From Bradyrhizobium barranii subsp. barranii (GTDB lineage: Bacteria > Pseudomonadota > Alphaproteobacteria > Rhizobiales > Xanthobacteraceae), in assembly GCF_017565645.3 (NCBI RefSeq), contig NZ_CP086139.1, positions 76,265-140,264 of the forward strand: DNA of 64,000 bases. The letters run 5' to 3'. Under the pieces are notes generated by a model that worked only from the letters and a program-made list of their open reading frames with translations, searched no databases and was not told the origin of the DNA. Position 1 is the stretch's first letter; every line of letters starts with the position of its first letter. This document shows positions 8,690 to 17,056 of the stretch, one piece after another. A program made the translations under genes and the position numbers.

Positions 8690-9004
8690 TCAGTCCCGGT
8701 TCGGCCGGGACCAGATCAGCTGCAGGCCTTCCTCGCCCTCAACCTCGATCAGAGTGGCGTAGATCGGAGCGGGGAAGCTCGGGTCATCCAGCTTGACCGA
8801 GAGGTAGTCGCGGCCCTCGTTGGAGACCTTCTGCCAGGCAGCGCCGAGTTCGACATTCGCTCCTGCGAAGATGCGGAAGTGCGGTCCCTTCTCGGAGGGG
8901 TTCTCGACGCGGACCAGCTTGGCCTTGACGTTGAGGTTGAGAGTCTTGATCGTCCCCGTAAAGCCGCCGTTGCCGTTCGAGGTAAAGGTGCCGATGGTAG
9001 CCAT
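8690..9004 (-). CDS. DUF736 family protein
   Basis: A 104-residue single-domain protein: [20 protein letters not shown] at the start, [19 protein letters not shown], then [20 protein letters not shown] and a C-terminal [13 protein letters not shown]. This matches DUF736, a small beta-rich protein recurrent on alphaproteobacterial plasmids and integrative elements near ardC and parB-like genes. Its biochemical role is unknown. An AAAGGGA ribosome-binding site precedes the ATG. The gene is followed by its own terminator, so it is probably its own transcription unit. Confidence 0.88.
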   Translation of the reverse strand: MATIGTFTSNGNGGFTGTIKTLNLNVKAKLVRVENPSEKGPHFRIFAGANVELGAAWQKVSNEGRDYLSVKLDDPSFPAPIYATLIEVEGEEGLQLIWSRPNRD

Positions 9005-9762
9005 TGTCTCATTCCCTTTGTTTTCTCGGGCCGCGCCTATCGCGACCTCGATGGCGGTCGTGAGACCGGAGGCGATCGACCTGCACCCGAAGGGCCGAAA
9101 CAAAGTGAAGGGCGGCCGGAAGCGACTTTCTTGAACCGCGAGGAATGGCGCGCAGCGACAGGGGAAGAAAGTCGAGGACGGACGTTGCGGGGACAAGATC
9201 GAGAGCACGCGTAGCGGGATCGGCCTTCGGTCAGACCAGCCTCTATCGAGGACGCAGATGGGTGTGCCCGTCACGAAAACACGGGGAATGAAGACAGGCG
9301 CCGCGGGCCATTCGGATCTCGAGGCAAACGAGTGCGGGGTAACGAGACGCGGTCGTCCTCAACGTGGCCACTTTAGCGCCGCGCATCCTCTGTGAGAGGG
9401 GATCGCCGCTTTCAGCAATCTCGGCGTATCCGTCGAGTCGCTGACGCAAGATCGCCAACGAACTGCCGACGTGCTTGTCGTGCGGATGCAACCTCGCCGC
9501 ACAAGATCCATGCCGCCGATCAACTTCGGAAGGCACCATCGCCAGCGATCTGCCATAACGCAATCACGAGCGGCATCCGCAAGAGGGCTCCGCCGCGAGG
9601 CGGCGCCGCTTTTCTGTTCGAACGTGGCGTGCCACCTACAAGACGCAAGCGCAACAAGCGCTACTAGCGAGGTGGAATGCACGATGGCGCGAAGGAAAAT
9701 CGTGCGCACCGCGATTGGGAAGGGCACAACGCTCCCCCCTCGGATGCACGGAGCATGAAACA
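9005..9762. other. Long GC-rich leader and spacer, no gene
   Basis: About 750 bp without a credible gene. The part nearest the DUF736 start is a leader with the style seen upstream of the other minus-strand genes of this element (CGCGACC blocks, then GGGCGGCCGG). At 9585-9613 a plus-oriented hairpin (GGCTCCGCC / GGCGGCGCC) followed by CTTTTC resembles a terminator. Short minus-strand frames at 9243-9563 lack family-like sequence. Confidence 0.45.
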
Positions 9763-10683
9763 TCAGGCGGCCTCCTGCTCGTTCTCGGCCTTCGGCTGAA
9801 GGCTGTGCAGATACGCAACCGCGCGCTGCGCATGGGCCGCAGCCGAGAAGATTGCGCGCCGGTCATTGGAAAGCACTTTGATCCAGCTCGCCACATACGC
9901 CGCGTGGTCGGGCCTCGGCTCGAGCTCAGGGACGATGCCGAGATCTGCGCAGACCAGGGCGGATCCTATTTCTGCTAAAAGTTCTTCGCGGGCTCGCTCA
10001 CTACGATCCTTCGCGTAGCGGCTGAGATCGCGGCCAACACGGCTCGCCGTCCAATGAATATGTTCATGGGCGCTCACCGCCACATATGACGCGGCATCAC
10101 GGAAACTTTCGAAGATGGGCATTTGGATGCTATCGCTCGATGGTGAATAGAATGCCCGCGAACCGCCATGCCGGATTACGGAGCCGGTGTTGGCGAAGAA
10201 ACGATCGGCGTGCTCGATCCGCGCGACGGGATCGAGGATCGGCGTCGGTCGGTGATGAAAGTGTTCGGGCAAACCTGTGATCTGCTCGACGTTGAACACG
10301 CTGTACGTCTTGAGAAACGGGATGTCCCGCTCGACCTCGCCGCCGTGTTCATCCGTCTCGGTCTTGGTAAACCGGCTGGCATAGATGACGGTTGATCCCG
10401 TCTCGCCCTTGCGGACATGGGCTCCGAGCTCGATCGACTGCCTGAACGTCATCCAGATCGGCGAGGTAAAGCCGCGGGCCAACCCTTCCGACCACAACAG
10501 CAGCACATTCATGCCAGTGTACGGTTCGCCATTGTGGCGCAGCGGCCGGGTGATCCGGCCGGTGGCGTTGCCGGCGTTCCAGGGCTGCACCCAAGGGCGC
10601 ACACCCTTCTCCAGATCGGCGACGATGCGTTCTGTGATCCGCGCATAGATGTCGGCGCGTCCGCCTTCGTTCTTCCTATTCAT
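9763..10683 (-). CDS. ardC: ArdC-like antirestriction protein (ssDNA-binding + metallopeptidase domain)
   Basis: 306 residues. The N-terminal ArdC domain (DUF1738) is clear: DIYARITERIVADLEKGVRP, then WNAGNATGRITRPLRHNG, PYTGMNVLLLW, and MTFRQSIELGAHVRKGETGS. A zinc-metallopeptidase-like C-terminal half contains SAHEHIHWT (HExxH-type) and REELLAEIGSALVCADLGI. Family knowledge: ArdC proteins bind ssDNA and protect incoming conjugative DNA from restriction. The ATG at 10683 follows GGAGG; an upstream TTG is less likely. Intact and of family length. Its presence supports a conjugative or integrative origin for this block. Confidence 0.9.
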   Translation of the reverse strand: MNRKNEGGRADIYARITERIVADLEKGVRPWVQPWNAGNATGRITRPLRHNGEPYTGMNVLLLWSEGLARGFTSPIWMTFRQSIELGAHVRKGETGSTVIYASRFTKTETDEHGGEVERDIPFLKTYSVFNVEQITGLPEHFHHRPTPILDPVARIEHADRFFANTGSVIRHGGSRAFYSPSSDSIQMPIFESFRDAASYVAVSAHEHIHWTASRVGRDLSRYAKDRSERAREELLAEIGSALVCADLGIVPELEPRPDHAAYVASWIKVLSNDRRAIFSAAAHAQRAVAYLHSLQPKAENEQEAA

Positions 10684-10956
10684 TTTCTTGAACCTCCGTC
10701 TTGGAGCCGCGCCCATCGCGGCCCGTCACGGCGGTCCGTTGCCGGGGAATTCAGGAGGACGGCGCACCCTGGCCGCAACGAAGTGGAGGGCGGCGAAGCC
10801 GCTGCGCCGGCCTCCGGCCCTGGCAGGACCGACAGCCGGGACGGCCGCGGGGGCGCGGCCTGCTCCCCTTCGCCCGCCCTTCCCCTTGCTCTTTTCGAGC
10901 ATCGCGATCTGGACGTTCGGCGAACGCGCGCGCTGCATGGCGACGGCCGCGACATG

Positions 10957-10986
10957 ACAAAAGGCCGGACCCATGCGGGTCCGGCC
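10957..10986 (-). terminator. Strong rho-independent terminator
   Basis: A perfect 10-bp stem GGCCGGACCC / GGGTCCGGCC with a 4-nt loop. On the minus strand it is followed by TTTTG. It lies about 50 bp past the stop of the 195-aa gene at 11039. Confidence 0.85.
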
Positions 10987-11038
10987 CGGAGATGCAGCGA
11001 TGGAAAGAGGGCGAGGCCGAAGCCTCGCCCGGTGCGGC

Positions 11039-11626
11039 TCAGCCGAGAGCTTCCATCTGGAGCGCGGCCGCCTTGCGATCGACGGCGTTGCCGGGATTCT
11101 CGATCGGACGCTCGAAAGGCTTCCAGTGCTCGCCGACGACCTGCTCGTAGGCTGCGATCGCGCCTTCGGCAGCCATGCGCAGTGCGTGTGACTGAAGCGC
11201 CATGTCGGCGGCGAATTCGCGCTTGCGCTGCGCGGCGCCGTCGAAGCCGACCGGACCATCGAGGTCCTCGTCGCGAGCGTCGTTGGCGGCCTTCGCCGTA
11301 GCGTCGCGGGCTTCCGTCACCGCGCGGCTGTAGAACTGGCCCGCGCCGTGGGCGGAGCCGACATAGGCGCCGACGATCCGCTGCAGATGGATCTGCATCG
11401 CGCGCTCGCCGAGGCCTTCGCTGAGGCTCGTGGCCGTCTCGACGATCAGGCGCTCATGGAGATCGCGGATGCCGTCACTATCGAGGACGGGAAGGCCGAA
11501 GCTTTCGGAGATGCGGGTGGCCTGGGTAGCGTCGGGGCAGGCGAGGCGGACCATTTCGAGGGTGGTGCCCTTGCGGAGCTGGACGACCTTGGCGGACTGG
11601 CGGGGAGCGCGAGCGGTCTTGGTCAT
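11039..11626 (-). CDS. Conserved element-associated protein of unknown function
   Basis: 195 residues, Ala-rich and helical, with a basic N-terminus (MTKTARAPRQSAKVVQLRKG) and a short motif LACPDATQATRISESFGLPV. The middle reads GAYVGSAHGAGQFYSRAV and EARDATAKAANDARDEDLDG; the end is a basic-acidic helix (KPFERPIENPGNAVDRKAAA). An AAGGAAAGGA ribosome-binding site precedes the ATG and a strong terminator follows the stop, so this is a complete single-gene unit. I recall similar proteins beside ardC/DUF736 genes in rhizobial elements, but no function. No transmembrane or signal sequence. Confidence 0.75.
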   Translation of the reverse strand: MTKTARAPRQSAKVVQLRKGTTLEMVRLACPDATQATRISESFGLPVLDSDGIRDLHERLIVETATSLSEGLGERAMQIHLQRIVGAYVGSAHGAGQFYSRAVTEARDATAKAANDARDEDLDGPVGFDGAAQRKREFAADMALQSHALRMAAEGAIAAYEQVVGEHWKPFERPIENPGNAVDRKAAALQMEALG

Positions 11627-11964
11627 GAAAACATCCTTTCCTTCGGTTTCTCCCTGAAGGCTTGGGCCGGCTCCTGCCGGTCCTCCCTTCGGGTGCGATC
11701 GAAAAAAACCGGCGGAAAGACGGGCGCTTCAGGGTCCGGGGCTGCCGGATCGAGCGGAGCGGGTTTGCGGACAAGCAGGGCTTTCAGCCCTCGCGCGGGA
11801 CGCGGACCCGCTTTGCCGAGATCGGCGGACCCGGCCGCAACGCGGCGCGACAGCGGCCTTGAAGCGCCCGGCCGCCGGTTTACGAGCGCGACAAACCCGA
11901 GGGGAGATCCGGTGGACCGGAACGATGAACGAGAAAACCGCGCGGCAAGGATCGCCATGACCTG
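11627..11964 (-). other. GC-rich leader region
   Basis: Upstream of the 195-aa gene and downstream of the 58-aa gene. No credible ORF. It probably contains the promoter and untranslated leader of the 195-aa gene. Confidence 0.4.
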
Positions 11965-12141
11965 TCACGAACCCACGCGTCGCTCCAGATATCGCGATCG
12001 GCAGCGATAGATATCGGACAAGTCGAATCCACCGAGGCTGTCGGCGTTCCGCCAAGTTAAGATGAAGTTCGCGACGCCGCACCATTGGCCGGCATCGATC
12101 ATGGCAATGCGAAGCCGCTCGAATGCCGCGCGCGTTGTCAT
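11965..12141 (-). CDS. 58-aa protein, last gene of an ATGA-coupled chain
   Basis: The ATG at 12141 overlaps the TGA of the preceding gene (ATGA), which supports this start. The product MTTRAAFERLRIAMIDAGQW continues GVANFILTWRNADSLGGFDL and ends SDIYRCRSRYLERRVGS. It is protein-like but unassigned. It is third in an operon after the DUF7007-type gene and the 132-aa gene. Confidence 0.5.
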   Translation of the reverse strand: MTTRAAFERLRIAMIDAGQWCGVANFILTWRNADSLGGFDLSDIYRCRSRYLERRVGS

Positions 12142-12536
12142 CCATGGTGCCGATCCCCATGGCTGCGCGATCGCACAGCAAGGCCGGCCCGATTGCACGG
12201 GCCGCGCGCGTCAGGCCAATCGAAGGCAAGTCCGTTGCGAACACAGTACGCCGCGATAGCCGCATCCTGCCGCGCGAGCTTGCGGGCCAGTGCGTCGATC
12301 TCCGACTGGCGTTCCGCCGTGATTGCAGCGAGAAGCGAGCGATACCGCTCGAGGAAGGCACTCGGGTCCGGCGCCCTGCCCCGCCGATAACCGGCGCGTT
12401 TCGGCTTTAATTGCGGGATCAGCGCTGTCATCCGCCGCGTGATCTGGCGGTCGATCAAGTCGAGCTGGCGCTGAATCTGCCGCCGAGCCTCCTGCATGCG
12501 GCGAAGGCGCGCCAGACAATCCTGGGATGCGCTCAT
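12138..12536 (-). CDS. 132-aa helical protein, ATGA-coupled
   Basis: The start overlaps the stop of the DUF7007-type gene (ATGA at 12533-12536) and its stop overlaps the next start in the same way. The first 110 residues form long charged helices (LRRMQEARRQIQRQLDLIDR, then RSLLAAITAERQSEIDALAR and KLARQDAAIAAYCVRNGLAF). The last 20 residues look degenerate. It carries no known motif. Its 5' partner has been split by an IS110, so expression of this gene may now depend on promoters inside the IS or the downstream half-gene. Confidence 0.6.
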   Translation of the reverse strand: MSASQDCLARLRRMQEARRQIQRQLDLIDRQITRRMTALIPQLKPKRAGYRRGRAPDPSAFLERYRSLLAAITAERQSEIDALARKLARQDAAIAAYCVRNGLAFDWPDARGPCNRAGLAVRSRSHGDRHHG

Positions 12537-12955
12537 GTGACCCTCCCGGTCTGCCAGCCGACGAAGTCCGATGGCCCGCCATAGACCTGGTGCCGGTCCG
12601 GGTCGATCACGAAGCCAAAGCGTCCAACCTCATATTCGGAGGATGGAACGAGGAAGCGCCGCTCCTCCGTTCCAGCTCCGCGCCTGCCGCCTGGCGTTGC
12701 AACGCACTCCACGAAGCCTTCGCAGCGACTTGAGGTGATCGCCGAGATGACGATCCAATCATTGGCATGTGTCAGCGCGAAACTGCGACGATCCTTCTCG
12801 TGGGACTCGCCCAGTGCGAGCACAGTGCCGAAGATCGTCTCCCAGGCGTCCGGCCATGAATTCTTGATCGTGCGTTCGGCGCAGCGGCGCTCGAACGCGG
12901 TGAAGAGATGCGGAAAGGTGATCGCGACGATCGCCCATTCCGCATCTTCCTTATA
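12533..12955 (-). pseudogene. DUF7007-type protein, C-terminal half (split by IS110)
   Basis: From YKEDAEWAIVAITFPHLFTA through AWETIFGTVLALGESHEKDR, HANDWIVISAI and EERRFLVPSSEYEVGRFGFV to the stop. This is the C-terminal half of a protein whose N-terminal half lies at 14478-14978. Joining the halves with one TA core gives 924 nt, exactly 308 codons, with GGW and YKEDAEW meeting in frame. Apparent starts further upstream (to 12985) lie in IS sequence. Known members are element-borne and of unknown function. Confidence 0.85.
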
Positions 12956-13241
12956 TGATGATTGGTCAAGCCATCGGCTCTCCATTGTTTTGCTCCATTA
13001 GTTTGGCCTCCAGTATCCAGGTGAACCCAGGTCTTTCCTCGACCGGTAAACAGCCGGGACAACCTTATATCCGGTCGCTGCGCCAAGCAGCGGCACCACA
13101 TTCCCGCATTCGATGGGCTGGGCTCAGGAAGGCGCTACCATCCTCATACTCGGCTGTTTAAGCCAAAGAAGACTTCCGGTTCGCCCGCCTGGATCTGCTG
13201 AAGCTGATCAGGCTTCAGTAGATGACGATGTGGAGCAGTTT
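12956..13241 (-). ncRNA. Candidate bridge-RNA region of the IS110 element
   Basis: A 286-bp non-coding stretch between the transposase stop and the element end. Established knowledge: IS110-family recombinases use a structured bridge RNA from a non-coding end to pair donor and target; in the IS1111 group it lies 3' of the transposase. Position is the only evidence here; I have not folded the sequence. Confidence 0.3.
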
Positions 13242-14402
13242 CTACGCATTCTTCAGCTTCGCCCCGTCAATCACGACGCCAACCGTCACATATTTCCACA
13301 AAGCAACGAGTAGTTTGCGGGCGAGTGCGACAACGATTTTCTTGCGCTGGGCAGAACCACTCGATGCTGCTCGCTGCCGGAACCAGCGGGTTAGCGCAGA
13401 ATCAGGCTGATGGCGCAGCCAGAGCCAGGCCAGCTGTATCATCGTGGTGCGTAACCGCGGGTTGCCAGCTTTCGACACTCCTTGATCACGATCAACGGAT
13501 CCGCTCTGCCACGGTGTTGGTGCTAATCCCGCGTAAGCCGCGATTTGTCGGCGATTGTCAAAGTGCCTGTAAAAGCCTTCCGTCCAGAGCAGAGATGCGA
13601 ACTCAGGTCCGATACAACGCACGTTCTCGAGCATGGAAATGGCGCTATTTGCCTCTTTCCGTTCGGACGCCAGAAGCTTATCGCGCTCCGCCTCGATCAC
13701 TTTGATCTGCTCGATCACCAATTCAAGACGGTCAAGTTCTCGCGATATCTGGGCTTTCAAGAAAGGTGCGAGCGGCCGACCATCGCCAGTGCGAAGCCCT
13801 TCGAGGCGAGATCGTCGATCGCGATTCAGTGGTCGGTAGCCCGAAATACCTTGTGCGAACAGAAGTCCCTCAATCCGGTTGACGTGCGTCAGTCGCTCGA
13901 CAACCAGGGCTTTCCTTTCCCGGACGAGCCGACGCCGGTCTTCCTCGTCATGGGATGGAATCCGAACCATCGCACATGTTCGTGGCTCACCCCGTTTGAA
14001 CGACATAAGTGCGCGGACGAGTGTTTCTCCGTCGATACGATCGGTTTTAGCTCGGCGTGCTTTTCTGGGCACCGCTATCGATGTCGCATCCACCACATGG
14101 CTCTCAACACCTTCGTCGGCCAAGACGCGATGGACCCAGAACCCATCAAGGCCTGCCTCCTGGATAACGATCACGGGGAGCCAAGAATCGGTCTTACGGT
14201 GCGCCCTGGCGCGGAGCTCGTTGAGCAAGCTGAGCAGCCGTCCGATCTGGCCGGCTGGGAGACCCTTCCGCGCCATCTTGGTATCGATGGCCGGCACGAA
14301 TGAAGTCACCAGCCAAGTTGACTGGCTCAACTCCACCGAGACGTAAATTGCCTTGGCTACATCCATCCGGGTTTCCGCTGCTTGCTGAGACATCACTTTC
14401 AT
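13242..14402 (-). CDS. IS110-family transposase/recombinase
   Basis: 386 residues. The N-terminal DEDD RuvC-like domain starts after MDVAKAIYVSVELSQSTW and includes GLDGFWVHRVLADEGVESHV, the conserved ARRAKTDRIDGETLVRAL, and VRERKALVVERLTHVNRIEG. The C-terminal Transposase_20 (tnp) domain carries LENVRCIGPEFASLLWTEGF, RQIAAYAGLAPTPWQSG, and SKAGNPRLRTTMIQLAWLWL with the Ser-containing SGSAQRKKIVVALARKLLVA. The gene is intact and of normal length, so the element may still be active. It is read in the same direction as the host gene it interrupts. Confidence 0.95.
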   Translation of the reverse strand: MKVMSQQAAETRMDVAKAIYVSVELSQSTWLVTSFVPAIDTKMARKGLPAGQIGRLLSLLNELRARAHRKTDSWLPVIVIQEAGLDGFWVHRVLADEGVESHVVDATSIAVPRKARRAKTDRIDGETLVRALMSFKRGEPRTCAMVRIPSHDEEDRRRLVRERKALVVERLTHVNRIEGLLFAQGISGYRPLNRDRRSRLEGLRTGDGRPLAPFLKAQISRELDRLELVIEQIKVIEAERDKLLASERKEANSAISMLENVRCIGPEFASLLWTEGFYRHFDNRRQIAAYAGLAPTPWQSGSVDRDQGVSKAGNPRLRTTMIQLAWLWLRHQPDSALTRWFRQRAASSGSAQRKKIVVALARKLLVALWKYVTVGVVIDGAKLKNA

Positions 14403-14477
14403 CTGTACTCGCTCCCCATGATTACGACTTGCCCAGCCTTTCGCCGGCCGGCGCCGACGTCAATCATGGGACTCGTA

Positions 14478-14978
14478 CCAGCCGCCCTTCGATCGCAGTG
14501 TGGGATGGACCTTGCGGTTTCGCTCGGCCGAGAGCTTGAAGCCGCCATGTCCAGCGGTCGAGTGCCGCTCGATGCCTTCCGCATAGAGGGTCGCGCCCTG
14601 CGAGGCGCCCCAGGGCGTATGGGCACGCGAATCCACCTCGACCCGGCCGAGCATTTTGCGCTCGCGTTGATGCTCGGCGTTTTCGAATACGGCGGCGCGG
14701 AATGCCGCCTCGTCGGCGAGCTCGCCGGAATGGCCGTAGAAATCGTTGCGCTTCCATTCGTCCATTGGTCGAGGAATGCGCCAGGCTGTGACGAGATAAT
14801 GCCGGCCGTCGCGGCCGGGCGCCATCGCGAACGCCGTCTCGCCGACAAGTGCGACGAGAAGGCCGTCAGCGCCGCGGCCGAAAGCGACTGTGGGAAATTC
14901 AGGCACGGTTTGGTGCTGGCGGGCGGGAGATGACGCATTCAGCCTGCCGTCCAGTCCCTCGGTGACATGCGCGGACAT
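14478..14978 (-). pseudogene. DUF7007-type protein, N-terminal half (split by IS110)
   Basis: Begins at ATG 14978 (MSAHVTEGLDGRLNAS) and runs through TVAFGRGADGLLVALVGETA, PGRDGRHYLVTAWRIPRPMD and RVEVDSRAHTPWGASQGATL to LRSKGGW. There the IS110 adds a few codons and a stop at 14460. The C-terminal half is at 12533-12955. Only a truncated 173-residue product can now be made. Confidence 0.85.
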
Positions 14979-15069
14979 CGTGTCCTCCGTGTTTGCGGGT
15001 GTGGAAACAGTACCGCCGCCGGCCTGGCCGGCGGCGGCAGATCGTTCGGAGCAAGAAGGCGGCGGGCTA

Positions 15070-16749
15070 TTATTCAGCCGCCTCCCTGAACGCCTCGGTA
15101 TCATCCTCGGCCGGGTCATCGGCGATATCAGCGGTTTCCTCGTCGCCCTCGTCGGCATCGTCCGAGACGGTCGTGCTGGACGATAGCCATGCGGAAAGCT
15201 TCGCCGTATCAGGTGCGAAGAGCGCGGCCGGGTGGACAAGGCGTCCCTCCTTGAAGTGCTCGACAAGCGCGGCGCGGGTGTCCTTAGCGCGCTGGCGCGG
15301 AAGGACCGGCGTGTCCTTGCACGACGCCTCGAGCGCGGGGCGCGACAGGCAGGAGAGAAAGTCCTCAGTACCCATGTTAGGCAGGAACTCGTCCGCGCCT
15401 ATCATCTCGCCGGCAATACGCGCGACAATGCCGCTGTTGGTTGCATTCTCGCGGCACGAGAACACGTCGATCAGCATGGCGCGAGTTGCAACGCGCAGCG
15501 CGTCCCTGTCGAAGGCAAGCTTGCCGTCGCCGTCGAACAGCACCGCCGTGTGCCTCGCCAGGGGGCTATGGCCGTTGTGGAAACCGCCGCCTCCCGTCGT
15601 GACGGAGACGTTCTGGCCGGCGAAGGCGAGGATCAGCAGCGCCATCAGCGTGTCGTCCTCGATCGGTGCGCGGTCGAGCGCTTCGCGCAGCGCGTCCGTC
15701 CGGTAGTCGCCGATCATCTCGACGCCCTTGCGCGTCACATCGGGACGGGGCTTCGAGACTACGCCGGTGTCGTCCGGACCGCTGTCCGAACCCGAGACAG
15801 CTTCGCCTTTCGGCTTTTTCGCCGCAGGCAAGCGGTAATGCACCGTCTGCACGCGGCCCTCGCGGTCGAGGTACATGGCGCTGCAATCGGACTTCGTCGG
15901 CTTGCCGTGGACCCGTTCGGCCTTCGGCGGCAGCTTCACCTCTCCCCAGTTCGTAGTCTCAGCGATGACGCCCTTCTTCGGCAGGTTGTTCGCCATCCAC
16001 TCATGCTGCGCGCCAAGAAACGCCTCGACATTCGTGGTGCAGCGGCTGTCTTCGTCGGCCGGAGCGAACAGGTCCTCCACCCACTGGATTCCGTAAGCCT
16101 GCGCGAGATCGTCGCCGAAGCTGGCGTGACGGGCGTACATGCGCGTCTTCTGGAGGCCCTGGGCGACACTCCACCAGGCTACCTGCGGGTCTGCCTTCGA
16201 CGGCTTGTGCTTCTTCTAGACCTCCTTCTGGTCGTCGAGCGAGGCGGCGGCGATGGTGCGTAGCTGCTGCTCGTTCGGCATGTCGCCCTTGACCATGTGG
16301 TCAAGCATGGCGGGCAGCACATTGGCGAGCAGGCGCAGCTTCCTGATCTGGCGCACGGGAAGCGCAAGCGCCACCCCGATGGCCTCCTCGGTCCAGCCGA
16401 GCGCGACCAGACGCTCGATCGCACGCCACTGGTCGACCGGGTTGAGCGATTCATGCGCCAGCGTTTCGACGAGGGAGCGCATCGCGCCGCCATCCTCGGC
16501 GCGCTCGACAACAAGAACGGCGATCTTTTCGAGGCCGGCGGCAATGGCCTGTTTGACGCGCCGATGACCGGCATCGATGACATAGCCGTTGCCGCCGTTA
16601 GTCTCTAGTGAAACCACGGGCGGCTGGACGATGCCAACTGCCTTGATTGTCGCGAGCAGGAGCGCATCGGATTGGGGATTGGACCTGGAGCGCCGCGCCT
16701 TGTCGGGATTCTCTTTCAGCGCACGCGGATCGACGAATTGCAGTTCCAT
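15070..16749 (-). pseudogene. ParB-like nuclease-domain protein with an in-frame TAG
   Basis: The N-terminal ParB/Srx-type domain is clear: MELQFVDPRALKENPDKARR, then KAVGIVQPPVVSL, YVIDAGHRRVKQAIAAGLEK, and the helix-turn-helix-like GWTEEAIGVALALPVRQIRK. After LDDQKEV a TAG at 16216-16218 replaces what the context suggests was TGG. The same frame continues KKHKPSKADPQVAWWSVAQG into a long C-terminal region (MYARHASFGDDLAQAYGIQW, then GPTKSD-like and FAGQNVSVTT segments) ending in an acidic tail. Total about 560 codons. Element ParB-like proteins of this size carry both parts. A single substitution would explain the break. Confidence 0.85.
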
Positions 16750-17056
16750 TGTAGATGCTCCGTTTTGGAATTGGGCGCGCCGCTTCGGCTGCCCTTCATC
16801 GTCTTCTTTCCGAAGACATCCCCCCGGCCCGCGGAGCGGACGGGCCGGTGCAACTGCGGCCGAGCATCCCTGCCCGGCAGGACCAGCGGGGCCAAAGCCC
16901 TGCGCAGGACGACGGGCCGGGATCGCGCAGGCGGCGGTTGAGCGTCAGCGCCGGCGGCCCGCCCGATCTGCGAGCGGGTTTTTGCTCTTTTCCTCTTCTC
17001 ATTACCCTGGCCGCCTCTGCAGCGAGCGCAAGCCGATAGAGGCGTGCCGAGGACGT
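16750..17056 (-). other. GC-rich leader between the ParB-like and helicase genes
   Basis: About 300 bp without a gene. It contains several short GC-rich inverted repeats. It is the presumed promoter/leader region of the ParB-like gene. Confidence 0.4.

Larger units (their letters stand above)
12954..14477 (-). mobile_element. IS110-family insertion sequence (IS1111-like layout)
   Basis: About 1.52 kb, bounded by a TA dinucleotide on each side (12954-12955 and 14476-14477) where the host gene is cut. Removing the element with one TA restores the host reading frame. There are no classical terminal inverted repeats, but an ATGATTG motif lies just inside both ends in inverted orientation. The transposase starts 74 bp inside its 5' end and leaves about 286 bp of non-coding sequence at its 3' end. 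Confidence 0.85.

Noticed and set aside
10417..11301. 294-codon plus-strand ORF
   Set aside because: Arg/Pro/Ala-rich composition typical of antisense frames; it overlaps the ArdC-like gene and crosses a terminator.
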